Shown in pieces: positions 43,377 through 55,876 of a stretch of DNA of 64,000 nt. This DNA comes from Mycolicibacterium tokaiense. Lineage in GTDB: Bacteria; Actinomycetota; Actinomycetes; Mycobacteriales; Mycobacteriaceae. The stretch spans positions 3,534,001 through 3,598,000 of the forward strand of contig NZ_AP022600.1 of assembly GCF_010725885.1 (NCBI RefSeq). The letters run 5' to 3'. Below the pieces are notes generated by a model. The model did not search any database. It was not told the DNA's origin and saw nothing but the letters and a program-made list of their open reading frames with translations. The stretch's first letter is position 1. Each line of letters opens with the position of its first letter. The position numbers were made by a program, and so were the translations under genes.

Positions 43377-44369
43377 TCAGCGGGGCAGCAACCCGAGCGC
43401 CCGCACCGCGTCCCGTTCGTCGCGCAGCTCGGCCACCGAGGCGTCGATGCGGGTGCGCGAGAACGGATTGATGTCCAGACCCTCGACGATCTGCCAGCGA
43501 CCGTCTGCCGCGCGGCACGGGAACGAACAGACCAGACCCTCGTCGACGCCGTAGGCCCCGGGGGAGGGCAGCGCCACCGACGTCCAGTCCCCGGCCGGGG
43601 TGCCGTGCACCCAGTCGTCGATGTGGTCGATGGCACCGTTGGCCGCCGATGCCGCCGAACTGGCTCCGCGGGCCTCGATGATCGCGGTACCGCGGCGCGC
43701 CACAGTGGGAATGAAATCGTCCGTCAGCCAATGGGTGTCGGCGGCGTAGTCGGCCCCGGACCGACCGCCGACGGTGGCGTGGAAGATGTCCGGGTACTGC
43801 GTGGGGGAATGATTGCCCCAGATCGTCATCTGCGTGATCTCGGTGACCGGCACCCGGGCATGCCGGGCCATGGCGGCGATGGCCCGATTGTGGTCCAGGC
43901 GGGTCAAGGCGGTGAACCGGTCGGCCGGGATGTCGGGGGCGTGGGCTGCCGCGACCAGTGCGTTGGTGTTGGCGGGATTGCCCACCACCAGGACCCGCAC
44001 GTCGGCGCCCGCGCCGGCGTTCAGGGCCCGGCCCGCGGTCGCGAAGATCTCGGCGTTGGCCGACAGCAGATCCGCGCGTTCCATGCCCTTGGTGCGCGGG
44101 CGGGCGCCGATCAGCAACGCGACGTCCACCCCGTCGAACGCGCGCACCGGATCGTCATGGATCTCGGTGCCCACCAACAGCGGAAACGCCCCGTCATCGA
44201 GTTCCATCACCACACCCTCGGAGGCACGAACGGCAGCCGGGAGCTCCACCAGCCGCAGCACCACCGGGGTGTCGTGGCCGAGCATGGCGCCCGCGGCGAT
44301 GCGGAACAGGGCGGCGTAGCCGATGCTGCCTGCTGCGCCGGTGACGGCAACGATCTGGGGGCGGGGCAT
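43377..44369 (-). CDS. mdh: Malate dehydrogenase
   Basis: 330 residues, the length of actinobacterial MDH. NAD-binding [15 protein letters not shown] at about 10-24, [16 protein letters not shown] (mobile loop with substrate Arg), [19 protein letters not shown] with catalytic Asp, and [11 protein letters not shown] with catalytic His. Converts malate and oxaloacetate in the TCA cycle. It carries no special link to its neighbours. The ATG is preceded by a GC-rich 54-base gap to the small GNAT-like gene. Confidence 0.96.
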   Translation of the reverse strand: MPRPQIVAVTGAAGSIGYAALFRIAAGAMLGHDTPVVLRLVELPAAVRASEGVVMELDDGAFPLLVGTEIHDDPVRAFDGVDVALLIGARPRTKGMERADLLSANAEIFATAGRALNAGAGADVRVLVVGNPANTNALVAAAHAPDIPADRFTALTRLDHNRAIAAMARHARVPVTEITQMTIWGNHSPTQYPDIFHATVGGRSGADYAADTHWLTDDFIPTVARRGTAIIEARGASSAASAANGAIDHIDDWVHGTPAGDWTSVALPSPGAYGVDEGLVCSFPCRAADGRWQIVEGLDINPFSRTRIDASVAELRDERDAVRALGLLPR

Positions 44370-44423
44370 CTGCGACTCCTGCGGCTGGGGACGGGCTCGG
44401 CCGCCAGTCTGGCATTGCGCCGG

Positions 44424-44756
44424 TCAGGGCAGCCCCAGTGCCCCCGTCGCGAACCGGCGTACCGCGTGCTCGGCGGTGGTCAGCGCCGCCTGGTGGCCGG
44501 TGCGGGCCCGCGCGGTGATGCGGCCGTCGGCCGGGTCGAGCACCACCTCGGCCAGCATCTCGCCTGTGGTGGGCTCGCTCACCGCCCAGGTGAACCGGCG
44601 CTCGTCGAGCCAGTCGCGGGTGCACCGGGCGACGTACTCCGGGTCTGGCTCACCGAGGGCCGCCAGCGCCGGGCGGTCGTCCACCCGGTCGTCGGCCCGC
44701 AGTGCACGCAGATACCAACTGCCGGCGTTGATCTCGACGGGCTCCACGTCGGCCAT
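44424..44756 (-). CDS. Small conserved protein, GNAT-like N-terminal fragment
   Basis: 110 residues. The pattern WYLRALRADDRVDD, then ERRFTWAVSEPTTGEMLAEVVLD, resembles the first half of RimJ-type GNAT acetyltransferases. The acetyl-CoA-binding loop (R/Q-x2-G-x-G/A) and second half are absent, so it is unlikely to be an active acetyltransferase on its own. Start and end look intact. ATG 44756 shares one base with the stop of the PE-PPE gene (TAATG), so the two are translationally coupled. Function unknown. Confidence 0.7.
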   Translation of the reverse strand: MADVEPVEINAGSWYLRALRADDRVDDRPALAALGEPDPEYVARCTRDWLDERRFTWAVSEPTTGEMLAEVVLDPADGRITARARTGHQAALTTAEHAVRRFATGALGLP

Positions 44757-46003
44757 TATGCGGCGTCGGCGGGCGACAGCTGCGGGATGTCCCGGTCGTG
44801 TGTCGCGGAGGCATCAGCATCGGCATCGGCCGTCTTCTCGGTCTCTTGAGTTTCTGCTGCATCTTCGGTTTCTGCGGTGTCCTGGGTGTCTGCGTCTTCG
44901 GTCTCGGCGGGGGAGTCTTCGCTGTCTTCTGCGGCGGGTTGCTCGGACGAACCGGGCTCGCCCTCGGTGTCTGTCTCGTCGTCGTGGCGATCCTCGGGAC
45001 CGGTGTCCTCGGGCTCTGCGTCCGGTTCGGGTGAATCCGAATGTGCAGTCCTCTCAGCCACTTTCGCGACGTCGAGGGCCGGGACGACACCGACCGGAAC
45101 CTTCTCGCCCACCGGCACATCGCGGCGGTAGCCCAGATCCACCAACGCCTTCAGTGCAGGCTCCAGCAGTTTCAGTGGGGGTTCCAGCACCGGGCGCAGC
45201 ACCGGAACGTGCTCGATGAGTTGGTACACCGGCATCAGCAACGGCAGGTGAGGTGCGGCGATGGTGACGAAGCGGACGCCGGTCTCCTCGTCGACGTAGG
45301 TCATGTTCGGATCGTCGATGACCTCGCCCAGATCGGCATGCTGATAATCCAGATGCAGGTAGTACCAGCCCAGCGCGGCGTTGAGTGCGGTCAGCGGCAG
45401 CAGGGGGTACGCCGGGAAGTCGGAGATCGGATCGTATTCGTAGGCGATGTCGGTCACCGGGAAGTCGGTGTCCGGCAGCGGCCCGCGCACACCCAGCCAG
45501 CCAGTCACCGTCGGAAATCGTTCCAGCACACCGCCGTTGCCGCGATACGGTCCGCCGATCAGGATGAACTCCAGCTGCTCCGGACTCAACAGGCCACTCT
45601 GTGCCGCGATCTCGTGTGCCGCCACGAGGGCGCCTGAGGAGTAGCCGGCCACAACAAGCTTGTCGAGGTCGTCCTCGTCGTCGACGTCGCTGTAACGATC
45701 GATCGCGGCATGCAGTTTGGCGATGCCGTCGTTCTGGGATGCCGTGTAGCCGGGGAAGAGACCGAACGAGTCGGCCCGCCACGGCACCCGAACCACGTCG
45801 TAGCCCGGGAAACCGAAATTGGGATCAGCGGGGTCGAAGTAGTGGTCCAGATCCTTCTCGACGCCGTTGGCGGTGGGGTTCAGGTTGCCCGGAACCAGCA
45901 GAACGGTCCGCGCGGCCAATCGCAGTTGGGGCGCTGGCACGGGTGCCAGCGCCACGCAGACGGCGGTGGCGACCGCGAACATTGACGCCTGGATCGGCCG
46001 CAT
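44756..46003 (-). CDS. Secreted PE-PPE domain serine hydrolase with a long acidic C-terminal tail
   Basis: 415 residues. An N-terminal hydrophobic segment (about 5-30) looks like a signal peptide or anchor. The PE-PPE alpha/beta-hydrolase domain (about 30-250) begins LLVPGNLNPTANG, with the nucleophile Ser122 in GYSSGA. Members are esterases acting on short to medium acyl chains at the cell envelope. There is no PE or PPE N-terminal domain. The last about 95 residues are low-complexity Glu, Asp, Thr and Ala repeats (AETEDA-type) and probably disordered. Whether the tail binds cations or keeps the enzyme off the wall is unknown. Confidence 0.85.
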   Translation of the reverse strand: MRPIQASMFAVATAVCVALAPVPAPQLRLAARTVLLVPGNLNPTANGVEKDLDHYFDPADPNFGFPGYDVVRVPWRADSFGLFPGYTASQNDGIAKLHAAIDRYSDVDDEDDLDKLVVAGYSSGALVAAHEIAAQSGLLSPEQLEFILIGGPYRGNGGVLERFPTVTGWLGVRGPLPDTDFPVTDIAYEYDPISDFPAYPLLPLTALNAALGWYYLHLDYQHADLGEVIDDPNMTYVDEETGVRFVTIAAPHLPLLMPVYQLIEHVPVLRPVLEPPLKLLEPALKALVDLGYRRDVPVGEKVPVGVVPALDVAKVAERTAHSDSPEPDAEPEDTGPEDRHDDETDTEGEPGSSEQPAAEDSEDSPAETEDADTQDTAETEDAAETQETEKTADADADASATHDRDIPQLSPADAA

Positions 46004-46075
46004 CAGCGCCCCCCTCGATGATCCGGACGGCCAACGTTACAGGTGGGGGTGCCTGCAGGTGGCGTTCTGACCAGA

Positions 46076-46102
46076 ACGGCCGCCCCGGGTGGGAGCGGCC
46101 GT
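46076..46102. terminator. Probable terminator of accA3
   Basis: Eight-base perfect inverted repeat ACGGCCGC (46076-46083) with GCGGCCGT (46095-46102) around an 11-base loop. It lies 21 bases after the accA3 stop codon on the minus strand. There is no long U run, which is usual in mycobacteria. Confidence 0.5.
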
Positions 46103-46122
46103 CTCGGTGGTGCGGGGGAGGA

Positions 46123-47937
<1,815 letters not shown>

Positions 47938-48039
47938 TCAAGTCTGTCGGTCGGTCAACGGCCGTCTCTAAGAAACGTCTTTAAGAATCTATCCGGCAGT
48001 TTAAAGGCCGCACCTGTTGGCTGGTGGAGGCGGTGCCGG

Positions 48040-48053
48040 TTACTTGAAAGTAA
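48040..48053. promoter_or_regulatory. Inverted repeat TTACTT-GA-AAGTAA between accA3 and the lipoprotein gene
   Basis: Exact 6-base inverted repeat with a two-base centre, in an AT-richer stretch of the divergent gap, 65 bases before the lipoprotein ATG and 118 bases from the accA3 GTG. It could be a dimeric repressor site for either gene. No regulator assigned. Confidence 0.4.
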
Positions 48054-48117
48054 GTTACGTCGGGCGTTGTCAGAGGGCTGCGCGGCCGCGGCCCGGCATT
48101 CCCGCTACCGTCGACGG

Positions 48118-49038
48118 ATGGGGGTCGCACGGGTGCTCACCGCGTTGATCCTGACGGTCGCCCTGGGGGCCTGCTCCGAGCGCGTCGTCGCCGGCACCGC
48201 GACGAAGCCGGCACAGGAGAAGGCGCCGCATGGTGCTGACCGGTCACTGTCACCGCTACCGGTAATCGGCTACGTCGCCACACCGACGGCAGGCGGTACC
48301 GACATCGACGTCTACTATCTCGCGCCGGCGGACTCGGTGCCCAGGGCGGTGGCTTCCATGACCGACGACTCCTGCGTGTCGCTGCCGGACATCGTGTCCG
48401 GCGATGACGGGCGCATCGAGATCAGCGTGCGGCTGATGCGGCCGAGCAGCGCCGGTGCCCCGAATTTCCCGGCGTGCCAAATGGCCGGTCAGTACACGGT
48501 CAGACGCCAGGAATGGGGGCCGTTCGCCCGCGTCGGCCAGGTGGTCACCGATTCGCCGATCGCCACCACGGGCAACGAGATGACCAAGCCCGCTGCGCCG
48601 GGGAACGTGGTGCCGCGCCTGGACGGTCTGCCGCCGACTGACACTTTCACCGGCAGTGACCGCGGCCTGCTGCCGATCCGCGACTACAGCGTCTCCGAGG
48701 ACGGATATCTCGACATCACCTATCTGAGTCCACGGGTCCCCGGCGCCGCCGCGGGTTCACACACCCCGGGTTGCCGCGACACCCGCATGCACTCCGGGAT
48801 CGAGAGCAACCGCATCACCGTCAACGTGCGGCTCGGCTGGACCGACGGTGGCGGCCGCTACACCGAGGCCGACAGTGCGCTCTGCCGCAACGAGGGGCCG
48901 TGGGCGACAGTCCGCACGTTGATGTGGATCAAGGTCGGTGCAGACCCGCTCGTGCTCACCGACGGACCCATCGTCGACGCAGCGGGTGCGGTGGTGGTGC
49001 CGGCCGCTGCCGGCAATCGGGTGCCCGAGCGCGCCTAA
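48118..49038 (+). CDS. Secreted lipoprotein of unknown function
   Basis: 306 residues. A signal peptide ends in the lipobox LGAC with acylated Cys19. The mature part has two similar halves, each beginning with an I/V-x-x-Y-aromatic phrase, followed by paired cysteines ([11 protein letters not shown] and [10 protein letters not shown]; later ACQM and ALCRN), suggesting two disulfide-linked beta-domains. Not recognised as a named family. The ATG at 48118 gives the first sensible signal peptide; the upstream frame is a shadow. Convergent with sufE, overlapping four bases. Confidence 0.8.
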   Translation: MGVARVLTALILTVALGACSERVVAGTATKPAQEKAPHGADRSLSPLPVIGYVATPTAGGTDIDVYYLAPADSVPRAVASMTDDSCVSLPDIVSGDDGRIEISVRLMRPSSAGAPNFPACQMAGQYTVRRQEWGPFARVGQVVTDSPIATTGNEMTKPAAPGNVVPRLDGLPPTDTFTGSDRGLLPIRDYSVSEDGYLDITYLSPRVPGAAAGSHTPGCRDTRMHSGIESNRITVNVRLGWTDGGGRYTEADSALCRNEGPWATVRTLMWIKVGADPLVLTDGPIVDAAGAVVVPAAAGNRVPERA

Positions 49039-49451
49039 ACGTCGCGCAGCCGCCGCTTGATCCGCGCCAGCATCGCCGACATGCCGCGCAACCGCAGCGG
49101 GCTGATCAGCGACGCCAGCCCCAGCTCGGAGTAGAAGTCATCCGGCACCGCCAAGATGGCCTCGCGGCTCTGACCGTCCAGGCCGGTGGCCAGGATGGAG
49201 GCGAAACCGCGGGTGGTCGGCGCCTCGGCCGGGGCGCTGAAGAACAACCGCACCTGATTCGGGTCGGCGGCGTCGACATGCAGGAACAGCGGCGACTGGC
49301 ATTCCGGCACCGGTTCCATGGCCGCCTCTTCCAGGTCGGCGGGCAACTCTGGGAGGTCCTGGGCGAACTCCAGCAGCAGCTGCAGCTTGTCCTGACCCTG
49401 CACCTCGGCGAAGTCGGACACCACCTCGGCCAGCGGCGCGGGCAGCGTCAC
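49035..49451 (-). CDS. SufE-family sulfur acceptor protein
   Basis: 138 residues. SufE fold with the catalytic Cys in [11 protein letters not shown] at about residue 50, which receives persulfide from a cysteine desulfurase. Later segments [14 protein letters not shown] and [13 protein letters not shown] are typical. The adjacent rhodanese SseA also handles sulfane sulfur, so the pair could form a persulfide relay (Rv3284-Rv3283 arrangement). GTG 49451 overlaps the sseA stop by four bases; upstream extension to 49505 is unlikely. Confidence 0.9.
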   Translation of the reverse strand: MTLPAPLAEVVSDFAEVQGQDKLQLLLEFAQDLPELPADLEEAAMEPVPECQSPLFLHVDAADPNQVRLFFSAPAEAPTTRGFASILATGLDGQSREAILAVPDDFYSELGLASLISPLRLRGMSAMLARIKRRLRDV

Positions 49452-50335
49452 GCTTCTCCTGGCGCGTCCCCCGACACGATGGGCACCCGCACGGTGTTGC
49501 CCCATTCGGTCCAGGACCCGTCGTAGTTGCGGACGTTCTCCACACCCAGCAGGTGGGTGAGCACGAACCAGGTGTGGCTGGAGCGCTCACCGATGCGGCA
49601 GTAGGCGATGACAGGCTTGCCGGCCTCGCCGACGAAGCTGTAGATCTCGTCGAGCTCGGCGCGGCTGCGGAAGCGCGAGTGGTCGTCGGCGGCCTTGGCC
49701 CACGGAACCGACACCGCGGTGGGGATGTGGCCGCCGCGCAGGGCGCCTTCCTCCGGGTAGTCGGGCATGTGGGTGCGCTCGCCGGTGTACTCCTGCGGGG
49801 AGCGCACGTCGATCAGCGTCTCGGTGCCCAGCGTGGCGAGCACGTCCTCCTTGAACGCACGGATGGCGGCGTCGTTGCGTTCCACCACCGGGTAGCCGGT
49901 GGCCGAACGCGTCGGCACGTCCAGGGTGGTGTCGCGGCCGTCGGAGATCCACAGGTCGCGTCCGCCGTTGAGCAGCCGGACGTCCTCGTGGCCGAAGAGC
50001 GTGAAGACCCACAGGGCGTAGGCCGCCCACCAGTTGCTCTTGTCGCCGTAGATCACCACGGTGTCGTCGCGCGAAATGCCTTTGCGGTTCATCAGTTCCG
50101 CGAACTGTTCCCCGGTGATGTAATCGCGCACCTCGGGGTCGTTGAGGTCGGTGTGCCAGTCGATCTTGACCGCGCCGGGGATGTGGCCGATGTCGTAGAG
50201 CAGCACGTCTTCGTCGGACTCGACGATGGCCAGGCCCTTGGTGCCCAAGTGCGCCGACAACCAGTCAGCGGTCACGAGGCGCTCGGGGTGGGCGTAGTCC
50301 TTGAGCTTGGGGCTGGGATCTGCTGGAAGCGGCAC
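49448..50335 (-). CDS. sseA: Thiosulfate/3-mercaptopyruvate sulfurtransferase (rhodanese)
   Basis: 295 residues, two rhodanese domains (about 15-135 and 155-285). The second holds active-site Cys246 in YCRIGERSS. The first has [17 protein letters not shown] in the structural place of the inactive half. It transfers sulfane sulfur to thiophilic acceptors. Counterpart of Rv3283, linked to sufE by a four-base overlap. It starts with GTG. Confidence 0.94.
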   Translation of the reverse strand: MPLPADPSPKLKDYAHPERLVTADWLSAHLGTKGLAIVESDEDVLLYDIGHIPGAVKIDWHTDLNDPEVRDYITGEQFAELMNRKGISRDDTVVIYGDKSNWWAAYALWVFTLFGHEDVRLLNGGRDLWISDGRDTTLDVPTRSATGYPVVERNDAAIRAFKEDVLATLGTETLIDVRSPQEYTGERTHMPDYPEEGALRGGHIPTAVSVPWAKAADDHSRFRSRAELDEIYSFVGEAGKPVIAYCRIGERSSHTWFVLTHLLGVENVRNYDGSWTEWGNTVRVPIVSGDAPGEA

Positions 50336-50374
50336 GCGTCGAGCCTACCGGTCGCCCACCCGGTACATGTGCGC

Positions 50375-51007
50375 TCAGGCGGGGTTGGCGGCCCACAGTG
50401 ACGCAACGGACACACCGAGGTCAGCCAGCATCCGTCGCAGCAGCGGCAGGCTCAGCCCGATCACGTTCGACGGGTCGCCCTCGATGCGGTCGACGAACCA
50501 GCCGCCCCGCCCGTCGAGGGTAAAGGACCCCGCCACGAACAGCGGTTCGCCGCCGGCGATGTAGGCGTCCAGATCCGCGGGCGGCGGTTGGCCGAAATGC
50601 ACTGTGGTGCAGCCAGATTCGGCAGCCTCACGCCGGGTTCCCGCGGTGCTGCGGATGACGCAGTGGCCCGTGAGCAGCTCGCCGCTGCGCCCGGCCATCG
50701 CCGCCCACTGGGTGTGAGCGGCCGCGGCGCTGCCGGGTTTGCCGCGCAGCTCACCGTCGAGCAGCAGCATCGAATCGCAGCCGACCACAACACAATCGGC
50801 TGCGATGTCCGCGGGCAGCCGGGCCATCACGTCGTGAGCCTTCGCAACGGCCAGGGCCGTCACCACCTCGGCAGGGGCCGCGTCCGGCATGCCGGCGATG
50901 ATCGCGTCCTCGTCCACGCCCGAGACCACCACCTGCGGCGCAACCCCGGACTGGTTGAGCACCGCGCGGCGTCCCGAGGACGCCGACGCGAGCACCAGTC
51001 GCGTCAT
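50375..51007 (-). CDS. maf: Maf/YhdE-like nucleoside triphosphate pyrophosphatase
   Basis: 210 residues. The start [18 protein letters not shown] contains the Maf signature, followed by the AVAKAHDV helix, [12 protein letters not shown] with the catalytic Asp, KPGSAAAAH, and a C-terminal [14 protein letters not shown]. Maf proteins hydrolyse non-canonical or methylated dTTP, UTP and CTP to monophosphates. ATG 51007 overlaps the accE5 stop (ATGA), placing it in the accD5-accE5-maf operon. Counterpart of Rv3282. Confidence 0.94.
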   Translation of the reverse strand: MTRLVLASASSGRRAVLNQSGVAPQVVVSGVDEDAIIAGMPDAAPAEVVTALAVAKAHDVMARLPADIAADCVVVGCDSMLLLDGELRGKPGSAAAAHTQWAAMAGRSGELLTGHCVIRSTAGTRREAAESGCTTVHFGQPPPADLDAYIAGGEPLFVAGSFTLDGRGGWFVDRIEGDPSNVIGLSLPLLRRMLADLGVSVASLWAANPA

Positions 51008-51282
51008 CGGCGCATGTGCGTCCGCTCCAGCAGGGTGACCCGCTGCCAGCTCGTCAGGTGGTAGCGCAACTTGTCCACCGGATGGCCCCATGGATTGAGC
51101 TCCTGAGGGCCGGGTTCGCCGGTGCCGCCGCCGGCGGCGGTGAGCACCGCCACCAGCGCGGCGATCTCCTCGTCGGAGGGCTCTCCCTTGACGATCCTGA
51201 TCTCCGTCTGCGGCGGCGCGGGATCGTCGATGGTCATGTCCCGCGGGTCACTGACCTCGGTGATGTCGACGTGTTGAGACAA
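51004..51282 (-). CDS. accE5: Acyl-CoA carboxylase epsilon subunit AccE5
   Basis: 92 residues. An N-terminal acidic stretch is followed by the conserved epsilon core [20 protein letters not shown], given in parts ([16 protein letters not shown]), and a C-terminal basic [13 protein letters not shown] region. It joins AccA3 and AccD5 and raises their activity. The start is a TTG at 51282 supported by GGAG five bases upstream (51288-51291); no ATG or GTG lies in a better position. Gap of 30 bases after accD5, overlap with maf at the end. Confidence 0.92.
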   Translation of the reverse strand: MSQHVDITEVSDPRDMTIDDPAPPQTEIRIVKGEPSDEEIAALVAVLTAAGGGTGEPGPQELNPWGHPVDKLRYHLTSWQRVTLLERTHMRR

Positions 51283-51312
51283 AGTGGCTCCGTTTTCGAA
51301 ATCGACGAGGGG

Positions 51313-53034
<1,722 letters not shown>

Positions 53035-53175
53035 TCACGCATTCCAGAGATCTCCGCTTCGACATTTGCTACAGTCCGCGGTACGGGTGAGTGAAAATGG
53101 TTGCTGCCTGGTATTTCATGATAGATTCATCCGGCGATGTGGTGATTGCTGGCGGAATTGCCCCGGGGGGGCGCT

Positions 53176-54606
53176 GTGAGTGTTGCTGATCCGGCAGCGG
53201 GTGCACTGGCCGGCGCTGCCGGGCGCGGAACGGATTCAGGAGCGTGGCGCGGCCGGTACCGCCGACGGCTCTTCTACATCGATGCCGGGGCCGTCGCAGC
53301 ATCGGTCCTGATCGCCCAGTGGCTGCGTTTCGGCGTCTGGCCGGGCAGCGGTGACCGCGGGTTCGCCGACTACAACCTGGTGTCGCCGGCTGTTGCCACC
53401 GCCTGGATGCTGTCGCTGGCGATCAATCGGGCCCGGTCCCCGCGCGTCATCGGAGCAGGTCTGGAGGAGTACCGCCGGGTGGTGGTGGCCACGCTGGCGG
53501 TGTTCGGCGCCATCGCCGTCGTGTCAATGCTGCTGAAACTCGAGATCGCCCGGGGATACCTGGTGCTCATGCTGCCCCTCGGACTGTCGGGGCTCTTGAC
53601 GGGCCGGTACGTCGCGCGCCGCCTGGTCCGGCGAGCGCGGCTGCACCATGGCCGGTGCCGGACACGAGTTCTGGTGGTGGGCAACCCCGGCGCGGTCCGG
53701 GACCTGGCCGTCAACATGGTCATCGACGCCGAGGCCGGCTTCGACGTGGTGGCCGCGTGCGTCCCGGGACAGCAGGGCGGCCGGTTCATCGACGGCCGAT
53801 TCATCGAGGTGCCGGGCCACCCCCCGATACCGGTGCGGGGCGACGTCGACAACGTCATCGACGTCGTCGTCGAAGCGGACTGCGGAGCCGTGGCCCTGGT
53901 CGCCACCGATCGCCTCGACGCACAGAACATCCGGGCGCTGTCCTGGCAGTTGGAGACCCTCGAGGTCGATCTCATGGTCGCTCCGGGCGTGGTGGACGTG
54001 TCGGGAACGCGGCTGACGCTCAAGCCGGTCGCCGGGTTGCCGCTCATCCACGTGGAGAAACCGCAGTACAGCGGCGCGCAGCGATTCCAGAAGCGGGCGT
54101 TCGACCTGGTGGTCGCGACCGCGGTTCTGGTGCTCTCCAGCCCGCTGCTGCTCGGGGTGGTGCTCGCACTCACTGTGACCAGCGCCGGGCCGGTGTTGCA
54201 GCGCTCGGAACGCATCGGGCTCGACGGAGAGCCCTTCGAGATGCTGGAATTCCGCACCGGCTCCGACGGCGATGCGCGGCTCACATCGCTGGGCCGGCTG
54301 CTGCGTCGATTCCGCCTCGACACGCTGCCGCAATTCATCAACGTGCTCCGGCGTGACATGAGTGTGGTGGGACCGCGGCCGCCGCTGGCCGACGAGGTGG
54401 CCACCTACGATGACGAGTCCCGCCGTCGACTGCTGGTGAAACCCGGCGTCACCGGGCTGTGGCAGGTGACCGGCCGGGCCGATCTGTCCTGGGACGATGC
54501 GGCACGCCTGGACCTCTTCTATGTGGAGAACTGGTCCATGACCGCCGACCTGCTGATCGTCGTCAAGACACTGCGGGCCCTGCTCGCAGGCAGCGGCGGG
54601 TCGTAG
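53176..54606 (+). CDS. Polyprenyl-phosphate sugar-1-phosphate transferase (WcaJ/EPS family), variant catalytic segment
   Basis: 476 residues. Five hydrophobic segments: four near the N-terminus (about 30-140) and one near 315-340. A central CoA-binding-like Rossmann domain (about 155-285; [15 protein letters not shown]) precedes the catalytic C-terminal domain with KRAFDLVVA, LQRSERIGLDGEPFEMLEFRT and RRDMSVVGPRPPLADEV. Members move sugar-1-phosphate to undecaprenyl phosphate to begin exopolysaccharide repeats. The usual LDE triad reads Leu-Asp382-Thr383, and the stretch between FRT and the D-x-R-x-T motif is about 20-25 residues shorter than usual. Activity may be altered. GTG 53176 chosen; ATG-rich upstream frame lacks conservation. 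Confidence 0.85.
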   Translation: MSVADPAAGALAGAAGRGTDSGAWRGRYRRRLFYIDAGAVAASVLIAQWLRFGVWPGSGDRGFADYNLVSPAVATAWMLSLAINRARSPRVIGAGLEEYRRVVVATLAVFGAIAVVSMLLKLEIARGYLVLMLPLGLSGLLTGRYVARRLVRRARLHHGRCRTRVLVVGNPGAVRDLAVNMVIDAEAGFDVVAACVPGQQGGRFIDGRFIEVPGHPPIPVRGDVDNVIDVVVEADCGAVALVATDRLDAQNIRALSWQLETLEVDLMVAPGVVDVSGTRLTLKPVAGLPLIHVEKPQYSGAQRFQKRAFDLVVATAVLVLSSPLLLGVVLALTVTSAGPVLQRSERIGLDGEPFEMLEFRTGSDGDARLTSLGRLLRRFRLDTLPQFINVLRRDMSVVGPRPPLADEVATYDDESRRRLLVKPGVTGLWQVTGRADLSWDDAARLDLFYVENWSMTADLLIVVKTLRALLAGSGGS

Positions 54607-54656
54607 CCGTGCTTGTCCGCCGCTGCGCACGGCCATGACCTGGGTAAAGTGCCCTC

Positions 54657-55175
54657 GTGGGTTACCCGGATAACGTCCTGGCCAGAGACGAACAGGTGGT
54701 GCTGCACCGGCACCCGCACTGGAAGCGGCTGATCGGTCCGATCCTGGTGCTCCTGCTCGCCACCGCGCTGGCCGCCTTCGGCGCCGCCGTGGTGACCAAC
54801 ACCGACTGGGAACCGACCGCCAGGACCGTCGTCGCGGTGGTCATCGGGGCGGTCTGGTTGATCCTGGTGGGGTGGCTGACGATATGGCCGTTCCTCAACT
54901 GGTGGACCACACATTTCGTGATCACCGACCGCCGCGTGATGTTCCGGCACGGACTGATCACCCGCAGCGGCATCGACATCCCACTGGCCCGGGTCAACAG
55001 CGTCGAATTCCGCCATGGGCTGCTGGACCGGATCCTGCGCACGGGCACGCTCATCATCGAGTCGGCGTCCCAGGATCCGTTGGAGTTCTATGACATCCCG
55101 CGGGTGGAGCAGGTCCACTCGCTGCTGTACCACGAGGTGTTCGACACCCTGGGCTCGGAGGAGTCGCCCAGCTGA
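54657..55175 (+). CDS. Bacterial PH-domain (bPH2) membrane protein
   Basis: 172 residues. Two membrane segments at about 26-48 and 58-82 are followed by a bPH2 domain (about 85-165): FVITDRRVMFRHGLITRSG, then IPLARVNSVEFRHGLLDRI. Similar to Rv3278c. The family is often encoded beside transport or stress genes and has no fixed function. GTG start. Convergent with the GtrA gene; the two stops abut. Confidence 0.87.
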   Translation: MGYPDNVLARDEQVVLHRHPHWKRLIGPILVLLLATALAAFGAAVVTNTDWEPTARTVVAVVIGAVWLILVGWLTIWPFLNWWTTHFVITDRRVMFRHGLITRSGIDIPLARVNSVEFRHGLLDRILRTGTLIIESASQDPLEFYDIPRVEQVHSLLYHEVFDTLGSEESPS

Positions 55176-55835
55176 TCAGGGCTGGTGCTGTCCGGGCACG
55201 CCGTGGCGCAGCTCGTATTCGTCCTCGAGCGCCTCGGCGATCCCGCCGCCGGTGAGGGTGGACTCCAACGCTTTCTCGGGGTTGCGTGCGAACTCGTCGG
55301 GGAAGACGAAACGCCGGAACGCCCAGAACCGGAACGCCATCTGCAGCAGGTTGCCGATGACGTACGCCGAGATGAAGTCGGCGATGTTCTCGACGGTCAG
55401 CGACACCTCCGGCACGCGCAGCATCAGCACGTAGCTCGAGATCCACAGCGGAGCCATCGACAGCAGGACGCCCACCGCACTGACCCCGAAGAACAGCAGG
55501 GCCTCGTGGTGGCGCTCACGGCCGCCCCGGTCGCGGAAGCTCCATTCCCGGTTCAGGATGTAGGACGCGATCACCGCGACGATGCCGGCGATGATCTTGG
55601 CGGTGACGGGCTTGGTGTCGAGCACCGTCAGCTTGAGCGTGAAGAAGATCGCCGAGTCGATGATGAACGTCGTGGCGCCGACGATGGCGAACTTGATGAG
55701 TTCGTGATGCCGTTCGGCGAACGGACGGACCGAACGCGGTAACCGCGCGATCGTTGCATCGGCGAAGGACATAAGGGTGGAGTGTACGGAGCGCTGCGCA
55801 GCGCTGGGTAATCGTCGATCATCGGTGCTGCTCAC
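55176..55835 (-). CDS. GtrA-family membrane protein
   Basis: 219 residues with four membrane segments between about 45 and 185, beginning with FAIVGATTFIIDSAIFFTL and YILNREWSFRDRG, the GtrA signature. GtrA proteins help transfer polyprenyl-linked sugars across the membrane; Rv3277 is the local M. tuberculosis counterpart, and a role in arabinogalactan or LAM precursor flipping is suggested for some members. The start is uncertain: GTG 55835 is taken for length, ATG 55772 is possible. A cytoplasmic, acidic C-terminus follows the last segment. Confidence 0.88.
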   Translation of the reverse strand: MSSTDDRRLPSAAQRSVHSTLMSFADATIARLPRSVRPFAERHHELIKFAIVGATTFIIDSAIFFTLKLTVLDTKPVTAKIIAGIVAVIASYILNREWSFRDRGGRERHHEALLFFGVSAVGVLLSMAPLWISSYVLMLRVPEVSLTVENIADFISAYVIGNLLQMAFRFWAFRRFVFPDEFARNPEKALESTLTGGGIAEALEDEYELRHGVPGQHQP

Positions 55836-55876
55836 CGGCGGTGATCACCCAGCCGACGGCATGACACCATGATGGT

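Noticed and set aside
44798..45034. Plus-strand frame coding a hydrophobic, Gly/Val/Leu-rich 78-residue peptide
   Set aside because: It is the reverse complement of the acidic repeat tail of the PE-PPE gene; hydrophobicity is a by-product of the Glu/Asp codons.
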